8,494 nt of DNA from an uncultured Eubacteriales bacterium (GCA_900556935.1 USQL01000092.1:1-8494); one strand, 5' to 3'; shown: positions 1 to 7,139, counted from the first letter of the stretch. The notes: generated by a model not told the origin, from the letters alone. Made by a program: numbers and translations.

Positions 1-4
1 CCAC

Positions 5-26
5 ACCAGTGACGACGGTCACTGGT
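5..26. terminator. Perfect 9-bp hairpin beyond the surface gene; possible terminator
   Basis: ACCAGTGAC (5-13) and GTCACTGGT (18-26) are perfect reverse complements around a 4-nt loop. It lies about 75 nt beyond the stop codon of the surface-protein gene on the minus strand, so it could end that transcript. No T-tract follows on the plus side, and on the minus side only GTGG is visible before the window ends. Intrinsic termination therefore cannot be confirmed; it could equally be a processing hairpin or part of another element outside the window. Confidence 0.35.
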
Positions 27-99
27 TCGCAGCGACATGCTTTTCTAACAGCTCCCTTTTTTGTTCCGCAGGGCTCGACCCCCTCTTCTCCTCATGCGG

Positions 100-3000
100 T
101 CAATGCCTGCGTATTTTCAGCAGGAGCACCCCAAGGGTGATGATGAGGCCCAGCAGAGAGGCCACCGCGGTGCAGGCGGCCGCCACGGTGAGTGGGTCAG
201 CGGAGGGGGTGGAATCGACGGAGGCAGCGGGGGGTTCCGTGGGCTCCGGGGCGTAGGTGTCACGGACGAGGCCCGCGTTAATGGTGGTTCCGTCGGCCAG
301 GGTCAGAATCAGGTTGCCATTGGCATCGATCTTCGCACCGTTGATGCCGCCCGACGCTGTGCCGTCCTTGCCGTCGGCACCGGCTGCGCCCTTCTCGCCT
401 TGATCTCCCTTGGCACCGGTTGCACCCGCAGCGCCGGCATTGCCCTTATCACCTTGGATGCCCTGTACGCCCTGGGTACCCTGGATACCTTGGTCGCCCT
501 TGTCTCCTTTGTCACCTTTGACACCCTGAATACCCTGGGCGCCTTGGATGCCCTGGATGCCCTGGATGCCTTGGATGCCCTGGATGCCTTGGATGCCCTG
601 GATGCCCTGGATGCCCTGGATGCCTTGGATGCCTTGGTCGCCTTTGTCTCCTTTGTCGCCTTTGACACCCTGAATACCCTGGGCACCTTGGATGCCCTGA
701 ATACCTTGCTCGCCCCGCTCGCCTTTATCGCCCTTTTCGCCCTTGTCTCCCTTTTCTCCCTTCTGGCCCATGGCCTGGACATTGAGGGACTCCCAGCTGC
801 TCCCATTGTCGTAGGAAACATACCAGATGCCGTCCCCGCCGATTTTCAGCCGGGGGGTGATGCCGTCGGCTCCGTCTTTGCCGTCCTGGCCATCCTGACC
901 GTCCTTGCCGTCTTTTCCGCAGCTGATGACCCTGTGGCCGCTGTCATGATCACCGAACCACCAGTTGCCGTTGTCACCGATGCTGGGTGTCAGACCTTTC
1001 TGCCCGGCGGCCCGCACCTTGGTGTTCACCTCGCCGATCCACCAGTTGCCGTCTTCTCCGATGAACGGGGCCTGGGTATCTCCGCTGCCATCCCCCTGTT
1101 GGTCACTTTTCTTCGGGGCTTTGTGGCCGGTGTCCGTGCCGTCGATCCACCAGTTGCCGTTTTCACCGATTTCCGGGGTGAAGCTCTCCTGTGCGGTACT
1201 TTTGGCGGACACGCCGGTATCGGTATCCCCGATCCACCAGTTGCCATTGTCCCCGACGACCGGTGTCTCGGCATTCTCGCCCTCTTCTCCGTCCTGTCCG
1301 GCGGCGGGAATGCCGGTATTGGTTTCCCCGATCCACCAGTTGCCGTCGTCCCCAACGACCGGGGCCGGGCTGTCCACACCGTCCTGATTTTCATCCCCCG
1401 GGGCCTTGTAACCGGTATCATCCGAACCGATCCACCAGTTCCCGTTTTCTCCGATATAGGGGGTTTCGCCTTCTTCGTCCTGACCGCCGTCCTGCCCGGC
1501 GGCGGGGATGCCGGTATTCAGCTCCCCCAGCCACCAATTGCCATCGTCACCGACGGTGGGGGTCACGGCCTCCGTCGCCACGGCCCTATAGCCGGTATCC
1601 TCGCCGTCAATAAACCAGTTGCCGTTTTCTCCGATCTCCGGAATGTTGCTGACGGCCCGGATCTGGGTGTCTACGTCCCCGATCCACCAATTGCCGTTAT
1701 CACCGATGAAGGGCGTATCGCCGCTTTCGCCCTTCTCGCCGTCCTTGCCGTCGGTGCCGGCGGCCCGGACCTTGGTGTCCGTCAGGCCGATCCACCAGTT
1801 GCCGTTTTCTCCGATGTAGGGGGTATTGCCGTCTTTTCCGTCCTTTCCGTCCTGCCCGGCGGCCTTGACCCCGGTATCGGTATCCCCGACCCACCAGTTG
1901 CCGTTGCTTCCGATATAAGGCGTGCTGTTCGCCCGGTAGTTGACCTCGTTGGACCAGACGCTTTCCAGGTCTTTCCCGTCCTTTGTGGCTACGCTCGTCA
2001 GGACGAAGGTATATTCACTACTAATATCCAGGTCCGTGACCGTGTATCTCGTTGTTTCCGGGGACAGCTTCTCCGATATTTTCGTATAGCGGCCGCCCGC
2101 CACCCGGTAGACATAGAATCCGGTGATCTCCGGGCAGCCCTCTTTCGTCTCCGGCCTCGACCAGGTCAGGGTGATGGTCTTGTTCTCCGGATCAATGGCG
2201 CCGTCCAGGTCCGTGACCGGGTTCGGCGGGGAAGAGAGATTGGTAATGCAATAGCCGATAAAGGGCGTCTGATTGCCCTCCGCGCCGCTCAGGTGCCGCT
2301 GCCACTGGCCCAAGTTCCAATGGAAGCCGTAGGAATCCACCACCGAGGCCGGGATGCCCTGCGCCACCAGGCCCTGCTTGTCAATGCCGGTAACGGTGCA
2401 GCTGGCACCTACCGCGGTGCCTTTAGAGGTGGAATTGCCCTTGCCGTCGGTATATTGGAGGCTGGTGGTCACGCCGAACTTGGGGCCGTTATTTTTCATT
2501 CCCCACTTGATGGAGCTGTTGAAGAAGAAGCCGTGGGACATCTCCACGCTTTTGGTGGTGGTGTTCTCCTTGGTCCAGGCCACCTTGTCCAACGACCCGT
2601 TATAGCCCAGGGCGAACTCCGATTTGCTGATGGCCCCGGCGTTGAGGTCCGTATAGCCCCAGCCGTCGTGGTTGTAGCGGTAGGGATTTCCCTCGTTGCC
2701 CTCCAGCCAGTTTTCGGCGGGGTCGATCTGATGCAGCTCATAGCATGTGGCGCTGCCCGCCCGGTCGGCAATATACTTGTTGTATTCCGCCGCAAATCGG
2801 TTGTAGGTGCTCACGGACATCTGCTCGTAGACCGGCCCCTGGGGGATGGCTGTCTGCATCACGGTCTTGTCGTTCCAGGTCCCGTCGGCGTTCTGAATGT
2901 CGTATTCATAGACGAACACCGGCGTGCGGTTGACCACCACGCTGTTGTAGGCCTGGGCGGAAAAGCTCTGGCTCCACTCCTCATACAGCGAACGCTCAAA

Positions 3001-5016
3001 GGTTTTGGACCAGTCCAAGGCATAGCCCGTCTCAATGGAGGCCTCACCTCCCAGGAAGCCAAATTCGCTTGTGAAGCCCACGCTGAAGGACACATTGTCG
3101 GAGTCCCAGTCGGAGAGCTCGTAGCTCTCGGTAAGCACATACTCCGTTTCGTTGTTGCCCGCATCCATAATGTCCTTAAAGTATGGGGCCGCCTGCAATA
3201 CTGCCTTTACGTCCGGGTCGGTGTAGGCATAGGTCACGCCCCGGTATTTGGCCAGTACGCCGTCGTTGTTTTTGTCCACGGGGATCACCAGGAAGCTCAC
3301 GGCGTTCTGGGCATTGGTGTTTACATAGCTGTCCGTGGGAACCAAGCTCTCATAGCCTCCGGCGGTGCCGTACTCCTGGATTTGGCCGTCCACCACCCGG
3401 TCTGAGTATTTGGTGCCCCGCATGTAGCCCGTGAGCAGATGGGACTGGTTGTTGTTGGCGTGCTTCAGGGCGATGGTAAAGACCACCTGTTCCCGCCCGG
3501 CCTTGTTGCCGTCGAAGTTGCCCACGGCAATGGACTGGATGTCACAGTTGGAGATGCGGGTGGTGCTGCTCGCGCCGTCATCGGAGCTGCCGAAGTATCC
3601 TCCGGTATACACCTCCACCGGGGTATTGTTGCTGACATCATAGAGAGTACCGCTTACAAAAACCAGTTCCTTTGCGCCCCGGCCCCTGCCGTTGACGGCC
3701 ACCGCCTCTACGGCAAGCCGCTGCCAGACATCGTCCGCATCATGGTAGCCGCCGTAGGTCCAGCCGTTGGAGCGGATGGTTCCGTTTGTAGACTTGACAA
3801 AGGTGCCGCCGACGTTGGTCATCTTTCCCACATACATATATGGGGCATACATGGTAATGGTCTCGTTGACCATGCTGGGATCTTTTTTCCAGGTGCCGAA
3901 TTTTCCCAGCATACCGGCCAGGAACAGGTCTACATCACCGTCGCCGTCCAGATCTCCGCAGGTAAGGCTGGCAGCTACGGGGAACTCGTAGCGATAGCGG
4001 CCTCCGCTCTTGCCCGTGTAGGCGCAGAAGGTTTCCTTCTGCGCCGCGGACTTGGTGACAATGGCACCGCCGTCCTTGGAGCCATAGACGATTCGGAGCT
4101 CCGGCAGATAGTAGTCGACTTTGGCTTCATCATTGGGCAGCCGGTGGCAATAGGACAGCACCGCCAGATCGTCTACGCAGTCCCCGTTAAAGTCGCCTAC
4201 GGCCATGGAAACGCCCAGCTTGCGCCGCTGATTGCCTCCCGAGTTCTCTACGTCATACCAAGGGTGCTCGTTGTAGTAGCTCATCAGCAGGCTGTTGCTC
4301 TTGCCCCGCTGGGTAAGACCTCCGCCGTCATAGTCCCACTGTTGGATCTGGCAGCCTCCGGCCTGGTAGGACTCCGGGGTATAGACCAGGATGCTCTCCT
4401 TGCCGTCGCCGTCAAAGTCACCGGCCACGATGTTCAGGAAGCTGCGGTTGGCGTAGGTGGGCACCTTAAAGCTCATTCCGTCATACATGTATCTAAAATC
4501 ACCGATGTCCACCGACTCGCTGCGGTCGGAGCCCGCCCCCTGCCTGGTATTGACGACCCACAGATAGCCCCGCTTGTTGGAAATCCCCACAAAGGCCACA
4601 TGGTCTTTCCGTCCGCTGCCGGTGGGGTCAAAGGCCACTGCCTCCATCAGGGCGTAGGTGTCAACGGAAAACGTGCCGTTGGCACCGCCCTTCTTTCTTG
4701 CGAAGGTCGGCAAAGAGGACTCCGTACCCATGTCAAAATAGGAGGCCTGGCGGACCTGATTTCCCCAGACATTCAGATACATCAGCTCGTTCTGCTCCAC
4801 CATGAGGAACGGCATCCCCACATCGTAGCCATAGGGGTTGGTGGTGCTGGAAAATCCGCTGGGCTGCACCCGTTCCAGATCCATCAGGTTCGTCCCGGAA
4901 AAATCTGCCTCTTGGGCCCCGTCCTCCCCCAGGGCCGCCACCGGAACGCAGGCCGCCGTCAGAAGAACCGACAGCAGCACTCCGATCCCCCGCCGAAGAA
5001 AACAGTGTTTATTCAT
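100..5016 (-). CDS. Giant secreted, membrane-anchored surface protein with FG-GAP, FN3, Trp-rich and collagen-like repeats
   Basis: This 1638-residue protein has an N-terminal signal peptide (RR, then a hydrophobic stretch at 11-29, probable cleavage after ALG at 28-30). Residues about 120-590 carry FG-GAP/integrin-type calcium loops: DFDGDGKES near 200, DFNGDCVDD near 275, DLDGDGDVD near 355, a degenerate NFDGN near 500 and DKNNDG near 581, suggesting a beta-propeller. Residues about 600-925 are beta-rich and unrecognised. A fibronectin III-like domain covers about 929-1029. Eleven repeats of the type TPxIGxNGNWWIGxxDTG run from 1032 to 1366, followed by a degenerate copy. A G-X-Y collagen-like tract spans 1417-1554. 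A small module (INGAKIDANGNLILTLADGT) leads to a proline/serine linker, a membrane helix at about 1611-1633 and the basic tail KIRRH. There is no LPXTG motif, so the anchor appears to be membrane rather than sortase. AGGAGAG (5024-5030) sits 7 nt before the ATG. The likely role is adhesion or host/mucus interaction; function is inference, and the full architecture matches no family I can name. Confidence 0.93.
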   Translation of the reverse strand: MNKHCFLRRGIGVLLSVLLTAACVPVAALGEDGAQEADFSGTNLMDLERVQPSGFSSTTNPYGYDVGMPFLMVEQNELMYLNVWGNQVRQASYFDMGTESSLPTFARKKGGANGTFSVDTYALMEAVAFDPTGSGRKDHVAFVGISNKRGYLWVVNTRQGAGSDRSESVDIGDFRYMYDGMSFKVPTYANRSFLNIVAGDFDGDGKESILVYTPESYQAGGCQIQQWDYDGGGLTQRGKSNSLLMSYYNEHPWYDVENSGGNQRRKLGVSMAVGDFNGDCVDDLAVLSYCHRLPNDEAKVDYYLPELRIVYGSKDGGAIVTKSAAQKETFCAYTGKSGGRYRYEFPVAASLTCGDLDGDGDVDLFLAGMLGKFGTWKKDPSMVNETITMYAPYMYVGKMTNVGGTFVKSTNGTIRSNGWTYGGYHDADDVWQRLAVEAVAVNGRGRGAKELVFVSGTLYDVSNNTPVEVYTGGYFGSSDDGASSTTRISNCDIQSIAVGNFDGNKAGREQVVFTIALKHANNNQSHLLTGYMRGTKYSDRVVDGQIQEYGTAGGYESLVPTDSYVNTNAQNAVSFLVIPVDKNNDGVLAKYRGVTYAYTDPDVKAVLQAAPYFKDIMDAGNNETEYVLTESYELSDWDSDNVSFSVGFTSEFGFLGGEASIETGYALDWSKTFERSLYEEWSQSFSAQAYNSVVVNRTPVFVYEYDIQNADGTWNDKTVMQTAIPQGPVYEQMSVSTYNRFAAEYNKYIADRAGSATCYELHQIDPAENWLEGNEGNPYRYNHDGWGYTDLNAGAISKSEFALGYNGSLDKVAWTKENTTTKSVEMSHGFFFNSSIKWGMKNNGPKFGVTTSLQYTDGKGNSTSKGTAVGASCTVTGIDKQGLVAQGIPASVVDSYGFHWNLGQWQRHLSGAEGNQTPFIGYCITNLSSPPNPVTDLDGAIDPENKTITLTWSRPETKEGCPEITGFYVYRVAGGRYTKISEKLSPETTRYTVTDLDISSEYTFVLTSVATKDGKDLESVWSNEVNYRANSTPYIGSNGNWWVGDTDTGVKAAGQDGKDGKDGNTPYIGENGNWWIGLTDTKVRAAGTDGKDGEKGESGDTPFIGDNGNWWIGDVDTQIRAVSNIPEIGENGNWFIDGEDTGYRAVATEAVTPTVGDDGNWWLGELNTGIPAAGQDGGQDEEGETPYIGENGNWWIGSDDTGYKAPGDENQDGVDSPAPVVGDDGNWWIGETNTGIPAAGQDGEEGENAETPVVGDNGNWWIGDTDTGVSAKSTAQESFTPEIGENGNWWIDGTDTGHKAPKKSDQQGDGSGDTQAPFIGEDGNWWIGEVNTKVRAAGQKGLTPSIGDNGNWWFGDHDSGHRVISCGKDGKDGQDGQDGKDGADGITPRLKIGGDGIWYVSYDNGSSWESLNVQAMGQKGEKGDKGEKGDKGERGEQGIQGIQGAQGIQGVKGDKGDKGDQGIQGIQGIQGIQGIQGIQGIQGIQGIQGIQGAQGIQGVKGDKGDKGDQGIQGTQGVQGIQGDKGNAGAAGATGAKGDQGEKGAAGADGKDGTASGGINGAKIDANGNLILTLADGTTINAGLVRDTYAPEPTEPPAASVDSTPSADPLTVAAACTAVASLLGLIITLGVLLLKIRRH
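490..702 (-). repeat. Segmental duplication bracketing the 9-bp array
   Basis: Segments of about 69 bp at 490-558 and 634-702 match with about four differences at a constant offset of 144 bp. Both encode the same G-X-Y block containing GVKGDKGDKGDQ. The 9-bp GIQ array fills most of the interval, so the tract seems to have grown by a larger duplication and also by small-unit slippage. Confidence 0.85.
541..630 (-). repeat. Ten tandem 9-bp units coding Ile-Gln-Gly
   Basis: Ten head-to-tail copies of GCCYTGGAT (plus strand) read as ATCCARGGC on the coding strand. The units differ only at one synonymous position, CAA versus CAG for Gln. Each unit is one in-frame G-X-Y triplet, so slippage would lengthen or shorten the stalk without a frameshift. 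Confidence 0.95.
919..1923 (-). repeat. Eleven tryptophan-rich repeats (IGxNGNWWIGxxDTG)
   Basis: Residues 1032-1366 hold eleven copies of a ~24-residue unit with core [TA]P-x-[IV]-G-[END]-[ND]-G-N-W-[WF]-[IVLF]-[GD]-x-x-[DN]-[TS]. The spacers between copies are short and charged or Gly-rich, for example GQDGKDGKDG. At DNA level each copy shows the signature ccaccagttgcc or close to it on the plus strand. A degenerate twelfth copy (GGDGIWYVSYDNGSSW) joins the array to the collagen tract. Exposed paired Trp residues suggest carbohydrate or peptidoglycan contact, but that is inference. Similar units are, to my knowledge, found beside GKDG linkers in other bacterial surface proteins. Confidence 0.92.
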
Positions 5017-5023
5017 TGTGCAT

Positions 5024-5030
5024 CTCTCCT
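5024..5030 (-). promoter_or_regulatory. Ribosome binding site of the surface-protein gene
   Basis: On the minus strand AGGAGAG is followed by 7 nt and then ATG at 5016-5014. This strong Shine-Dalgarno fixes the start and agrees with the signal peptide beginning directly there. Confidence 0.85.
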
Positions 5031-5049
5031 TTTCTTTTCCGTTGCCTCT

Positions 5050-5078
5050 ATTTTACCATAGCGGCCAGATTTTTTCCG
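5050..5078 (-). promoter_or_regulatory. Activator-type promoter of the surface-protein gene
   Basis: On the minus strand TGG-TAAAAT gives an extended -10 (hexamer 5050-5055). With a 17-bp spacer the -35 position (5073-5078) reads CGGAAA, a poor match to TTGACA. A good -10 without a -35 fits a promoter that needs an activator bound just upstream, and the direct repeats at 5076-5110 occupy that place. The transcription start would be about 30 nt upstream of the ATG. Confidence 0.55.
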
Positions 5079-5110
5079 TGTCGTTTGGGTTGAAAACCCT
5101 GTCGTTTAGG
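5076..5110. promoter_or_regulatory. Candidate LytTR-regulator binding site: two direct repeats 21 bp apart
   Basis: CCGTGTCGTTTGGG (5076-5089) and CCCTGTCGTTTAGG (5097-5110) agree at 12 of 14 positions and start exactly 21 bp apart, two helical turns. LytTR-family regulators bind pairs of roughly 9-bp repeats with a GTT core separated by 12-13 bp. The cores here, GTCGTTTGG and GTCGTTTAG, fit the known loose consensus at 7 of 9 positions. The repeats touch the -35 position of the surface-gene promoter and lie 19 bp upstream of the -35 of the kinase promoter. A small palindrome GGGTT-GAA-AACCC lies between them. Binding by the regulator at 7140-7847 is inferred. Confidence 0.6.
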
Positions 5111-5129
5111 AGACGGGCCTCTTTGCCGC

Positions 5130-5158
5130 TTGTGAAATCCCATTCCGCCTGTTACAAT
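5130..5158 (+). promoter_or_regulatory. Sigma-A promoter of the histidine kinase gene
   Basis: TTGTGA (5130-5135), a 17-bp spacer and TACAAT (5153-5158), with TG at 5150-5151 giving an extended -10. The predicted start lies about 20 nt before the ATG at 5184. This promoter is closer to consensus than that of the divergent surface gene and should give basal expression of the sensor. Confidence 0.6.
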
Positions 5159-5169
5159 AAACATACAGA

Positions 5170-5175
5170 AAGGGG
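5170..5175 (+). promoter_or_regulatory. Ribosome binding site of the kinase gene
   Basis: AAGGGG ends 8 nt before ATG 5184, which supports this start over internal Met codons. Confidence 0.7.
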
Positions 5176-5183
5176 ACGGTGGA

Positions 5184-7040
5184 ATGAAGGATCGGAGGCT
5201 TCGATGTCTGGCTTTTGCCCTGCTGCTGGCCGGGGTGGCGGCGACGGGCGTATTACTGCTGCGGCTTTCCCGGCCGGACAGCACCCAGCGGGAACGATAC
5301 TTGGGGTGCATGGAATCAGACCCCGGCGGCTGGATGTTTTTTACGGAGACCGGCCCGGCGGAGCCCATATTCGGCTATGGCGGGTATCTGGATGGCATTC
5401 CCGCCCAGGGGACAGGCCCCGTGGCGGCGGAGCGGGTCATGGAAGCGGACGAACACCGGCAGTTCCTGCAATTGAGCTGCTATGATCTGGGGCTTCAGGT
5501 CTTTCTGGACGATGCCCTTCTCTATACGGATTTCCCGCAACTGGAAAACCGGGCGGATGCCTTTTTGTCCGACGCAGATCCGGAGGGCATCGCCTATGAC
5601 GGACTGCGCCTGCCCCTGCCGGAAAACGCAGCCGGAAAAAAGCTTCGGATCGTGACCTACGGGCGCTCCTTTGACGGCCTCCGTCAGGCGGTGCTCCCCA
5701 CTCGGGTCAGCCGGTTTTCCGATGCCGCGGTGCAGACCACCGCCATGGTCCAACCGGTGGCCGTCATGACGGCCCGGCTTCTTCTGGGGCTCTTTCTGCT
5801 GCTGATTCTGGGGATCGGTGCCCGAGAGGAAAACCTTTGGCGGAAGCTATTGCCCCTGAGCGGATATTTTCTGCTGGGAGCGGTGTCCGGCATTTGCTGC
5901 ACCAACCTGGAGACCTTCACAGGCCTCCGCTCTGACAGCGGGATGCTGAACTGGATATGCAGGAGCTACATCGACCTGCTGTATCTTTATCTCGCCATGG
6001 AGCTGGATGGCTGGAAGCGGTGGAGCCTTCTTGGTGCCGCACTGGCCCACGGACTGCTGTGCGGTCTCGGAAGCTTTGGCCTGCTGCGGCTGTCAGAAAC
6101 CCTCGGGGACTGGCTATGCTTTGGGGTATTGCTGGGGGCTCTGGTGCTGATGTGCTTTTCCAAAGAGAAAACCTCCCGCCGAATCAGCCTTCTTCTCTTT
6201 GCGCTGATGGGGGCACTGGCTGCACTCTGGGGCATCACCCGGCGCACCGGCCCCGGGGCCCTCTATCCCCTGACCAATCCCGTGACCACCCTGGTAAGCG
6301 GCTACCCCAAGAGGGGTTACACCCTGCTGTGCGGTACTCTGGGCGTGATCTGTACCGTGCGGGTGATTGCAGGCTTTGCCCGGGGAATGCTGCTGCGCCA
6401 GCGCCAGATGCAGGCCATGAAAAGCAGCGCCCAGGCGGTTCAGGAGAAATTTGAACAGGCCCAGGCCACCCTGCGGCAGACGGCGGCCTTTCGCCATGAC
6501 TGGAAAAATCATGTGGCGGCCCTGGAGCTTCTGGCCCGGAAGCAGGACACGGCGGAAATCCAGAATTATCTGAACCGCTTGGACGGAGCCTTGGAGCAGC
6601 TCTCCCCCCAGGTTTTCACCGCCAACACCACCGTCAATACCATTCTCCAGCGCTTCGCAGCCCAGGCAAAGGAGGCGGGGGTCACCTTCCGGGTCAATGC
6701 CATGCTGCCGGAACGGCTGTCCATTCCGGATGAGGACCTGTGCGCCTTCCTCTTTAACCTGCTGGACAACGCCCTGGAGGCCGCAGCCCAAACGGAGCCG
6801 GGAGAACTCTTCTGCTCGTTGCAGATCCGGCAGCAGTACCTTGCCATTCGCTGTGAAAATACCTACCGGGGGCCCCTGCGCACCGACTCCGGCGGGGGCC
6901 TGCTGACCACCAAGGACAGCCCCAATGACCACGGCTTCGGGCTGATCAAAATGCGGGCCGTGGCGGAAAAATACGGCAGCGTCCTGGACATCACCCACGC
7001 CGACGGCCGCTTCACGGTCCTGACCGCACTCAAAATATAA
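5184..7040 (+). CDS. Membrane sensor histidine kinase, GHKL type, with extracellular domain and 7TM-like block
   Basis: This 618-residue kinase starts with a membrane segment at about 7-27. A soluble, beta-rich region at about 30-187 should lie outside the cell. Seven hydrophobic segments follow (about 191-212, 222-241, 262-276, 281-302, 311-326, 335-352, 376-400). This resembles the 7TMR-DISM plan (extracellular domain plus 7TM), though the family call is inference. A coiled-coil linker (about 402-432) leads to FRHDWKNH, with probable phospho-acceptor His438. The ATPase core shows the N box NLLDNALEAA (Asn525, Asn529) and a glycine box HGFGLIKM (Gly584, Gly586), as in AgrC-like kinases that pair with LytTR regulators. 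The predicted partner is the regulator encoded convergently at 7140-7847. It lies divergent from the surface-protein gene and shares its control region. The ligand is unknown; the large extracellular domain is atypical for a peptide-pheromone AgrC receptor. Confidence 0.93.
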   Translation: MKDRRLRCLAFALLLAGVAATGVLLLRLSRPDSTQRERYLGCMESDPGGWMFFTETGPAEPIFGYGGYLDGIPAQGTGPVAAERVMEADEHRQFLQLSCYDLGLQVFLDDALLYTDFPQLENRADAFLSDADPEGIAYDGLRLPLPENAAGKKLRIVTYGRSFDGLRQAVLPTRVSRFSDAAVQTTAMVQPVAVMTARLLLGLFLLLILGIGAREENLWRKLLPLSGYFLLGAVSGICCTNLETFTGLRSDSGMLNWICRSYIDLLYLYLAMELDGWKRWSLLGAALAHGLLCGLGSFGLLRLSETLGDWLCFGVLLGALVLMCFSKEKTSRRISLLLFALMGALAALWGITRRTGPGALYPLTNPVTTLVSGYPKRGYTLLCGTLGVICTVRVIAGFARGMLLRQRQMQAMKSSAQAVQEKFEQAQATLRQTAAFRHDWKNHVAALELLARKQDTAEIQNYLNRLDGALEQLSPQVFTANTTVNTILQRFAAQAKEAGVTFRVNAMLPERLSIPDEDLCAFLFNLLDNALEAAAQTEPGELFCSLQIRQQYLAIRCENTYRGPLRTDSGGGLLTTKDSPNDHGFGLIKMRAVAEKYGSVLDITHADGRFTVLTALKI

Positions 7041-7097
7041 AAACGGAGCTGCCGCAAATGCGCCTTTCCCACAGGAAAGACCCTTTGCGGCAGCTCC
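7032..7097. terminator. Bidirectional terminator between kinase and regulator genes, with nested hairpin
   Basis: A perfect 14-bp stem pairs 7045-7058 with 7084-7097. Its 25-nt loop contains a second perfect stem, CTTTCC (7064-7069) with GGAAAG (7074-7079). Read on the minus strand, the hairpin is followed by GTTTTTATATTTTG, a good U-tract, so it should stop the regulator transcript. That U-tract overlaps the last codons and stop of the kinase gene. Read on the plus strand it begins 4 nt after the kinase stop but is followed only by a weak T-rich stretch, so it is a poorer terminator in that direction. Confidence 0.82.
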
Positions 7098-7139
7098 TAT
7101 TCTATTGAGGAAACTCTTGATAAATCGTCTGCGTTTTCC

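Larger units (their letters stand above)
355..768 (-). repeat. Collagen-like G-X-Y tract, 46 triplets
   Basis: Residues 1417-1554 of the surface protein are 46 uninterrupted Gly-X-Y triplets. They fall into three blocks: a charged block (GEK, GDK, GER), a Gln/Ile block dominated by GIQ, and a mixed block (GAA, GAT, GEK, GAD). Bacterial collagen-like tracts of this kind form triple helices without hydroxyproline, stabilised by charged triplets, so the protein is probably a trimer at this point. The charged ends flanking an uncharged GIQ core would be consistent with register-setting caps. Confidence 0.93.

Noticed and set aside
100..260. Search for a sortase LPXTG anchor at the C-terminus of the surface protein
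   Set aside because: No LPXTG-like pentapeptide precedes the terminal helix; the linker is Pro/Ser/Thr-rich and the tail is KIRRH, so only a membrane anchor is supported.
541..630. Short tandem units considered as a CRISPR array or intergenic satellite
   Set aside because: Units are 9 bp without spacers and are in frame as Ile-Gln-Gly of the collagen-like tract.
61..3405. An uninterrupted 1114-codon frame on the plus strand, rich in DAL and DPPVAVFSD repeats
   Set aside because: It is the antisense of the surface-protein gene. The repeats simply mirror the collagen and NGNWW arrays, whose GC-rich codons give few stops on the other strand. There is no convincing start signal, and the minus frame has clear domains and a signal peptide.
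4948..4954. Possible lipoprotein site, LTAAC at residues 19-23 of the surface protein
   Set aside because: The -3 residue is Thr rather than Leu/Val/Ile, hydrophobic sequence continues past the Cys, and a normal signal peptidase I site (ALG at 28-30) follows. A C-terminal anchor is already present.
3439..5061. A 540-codon plus-strand frame
   Set aside because: Antisense shadow of the FG-GAP half of the surface gene; it has no domain pattern and runs through that gene's own start and promoter.
6114..6998. A 294-codon minus-strand frame within the kinase gene
   Set aside because: Shadow of the kinase, which carries the His, N and G boxes in the plus frame.
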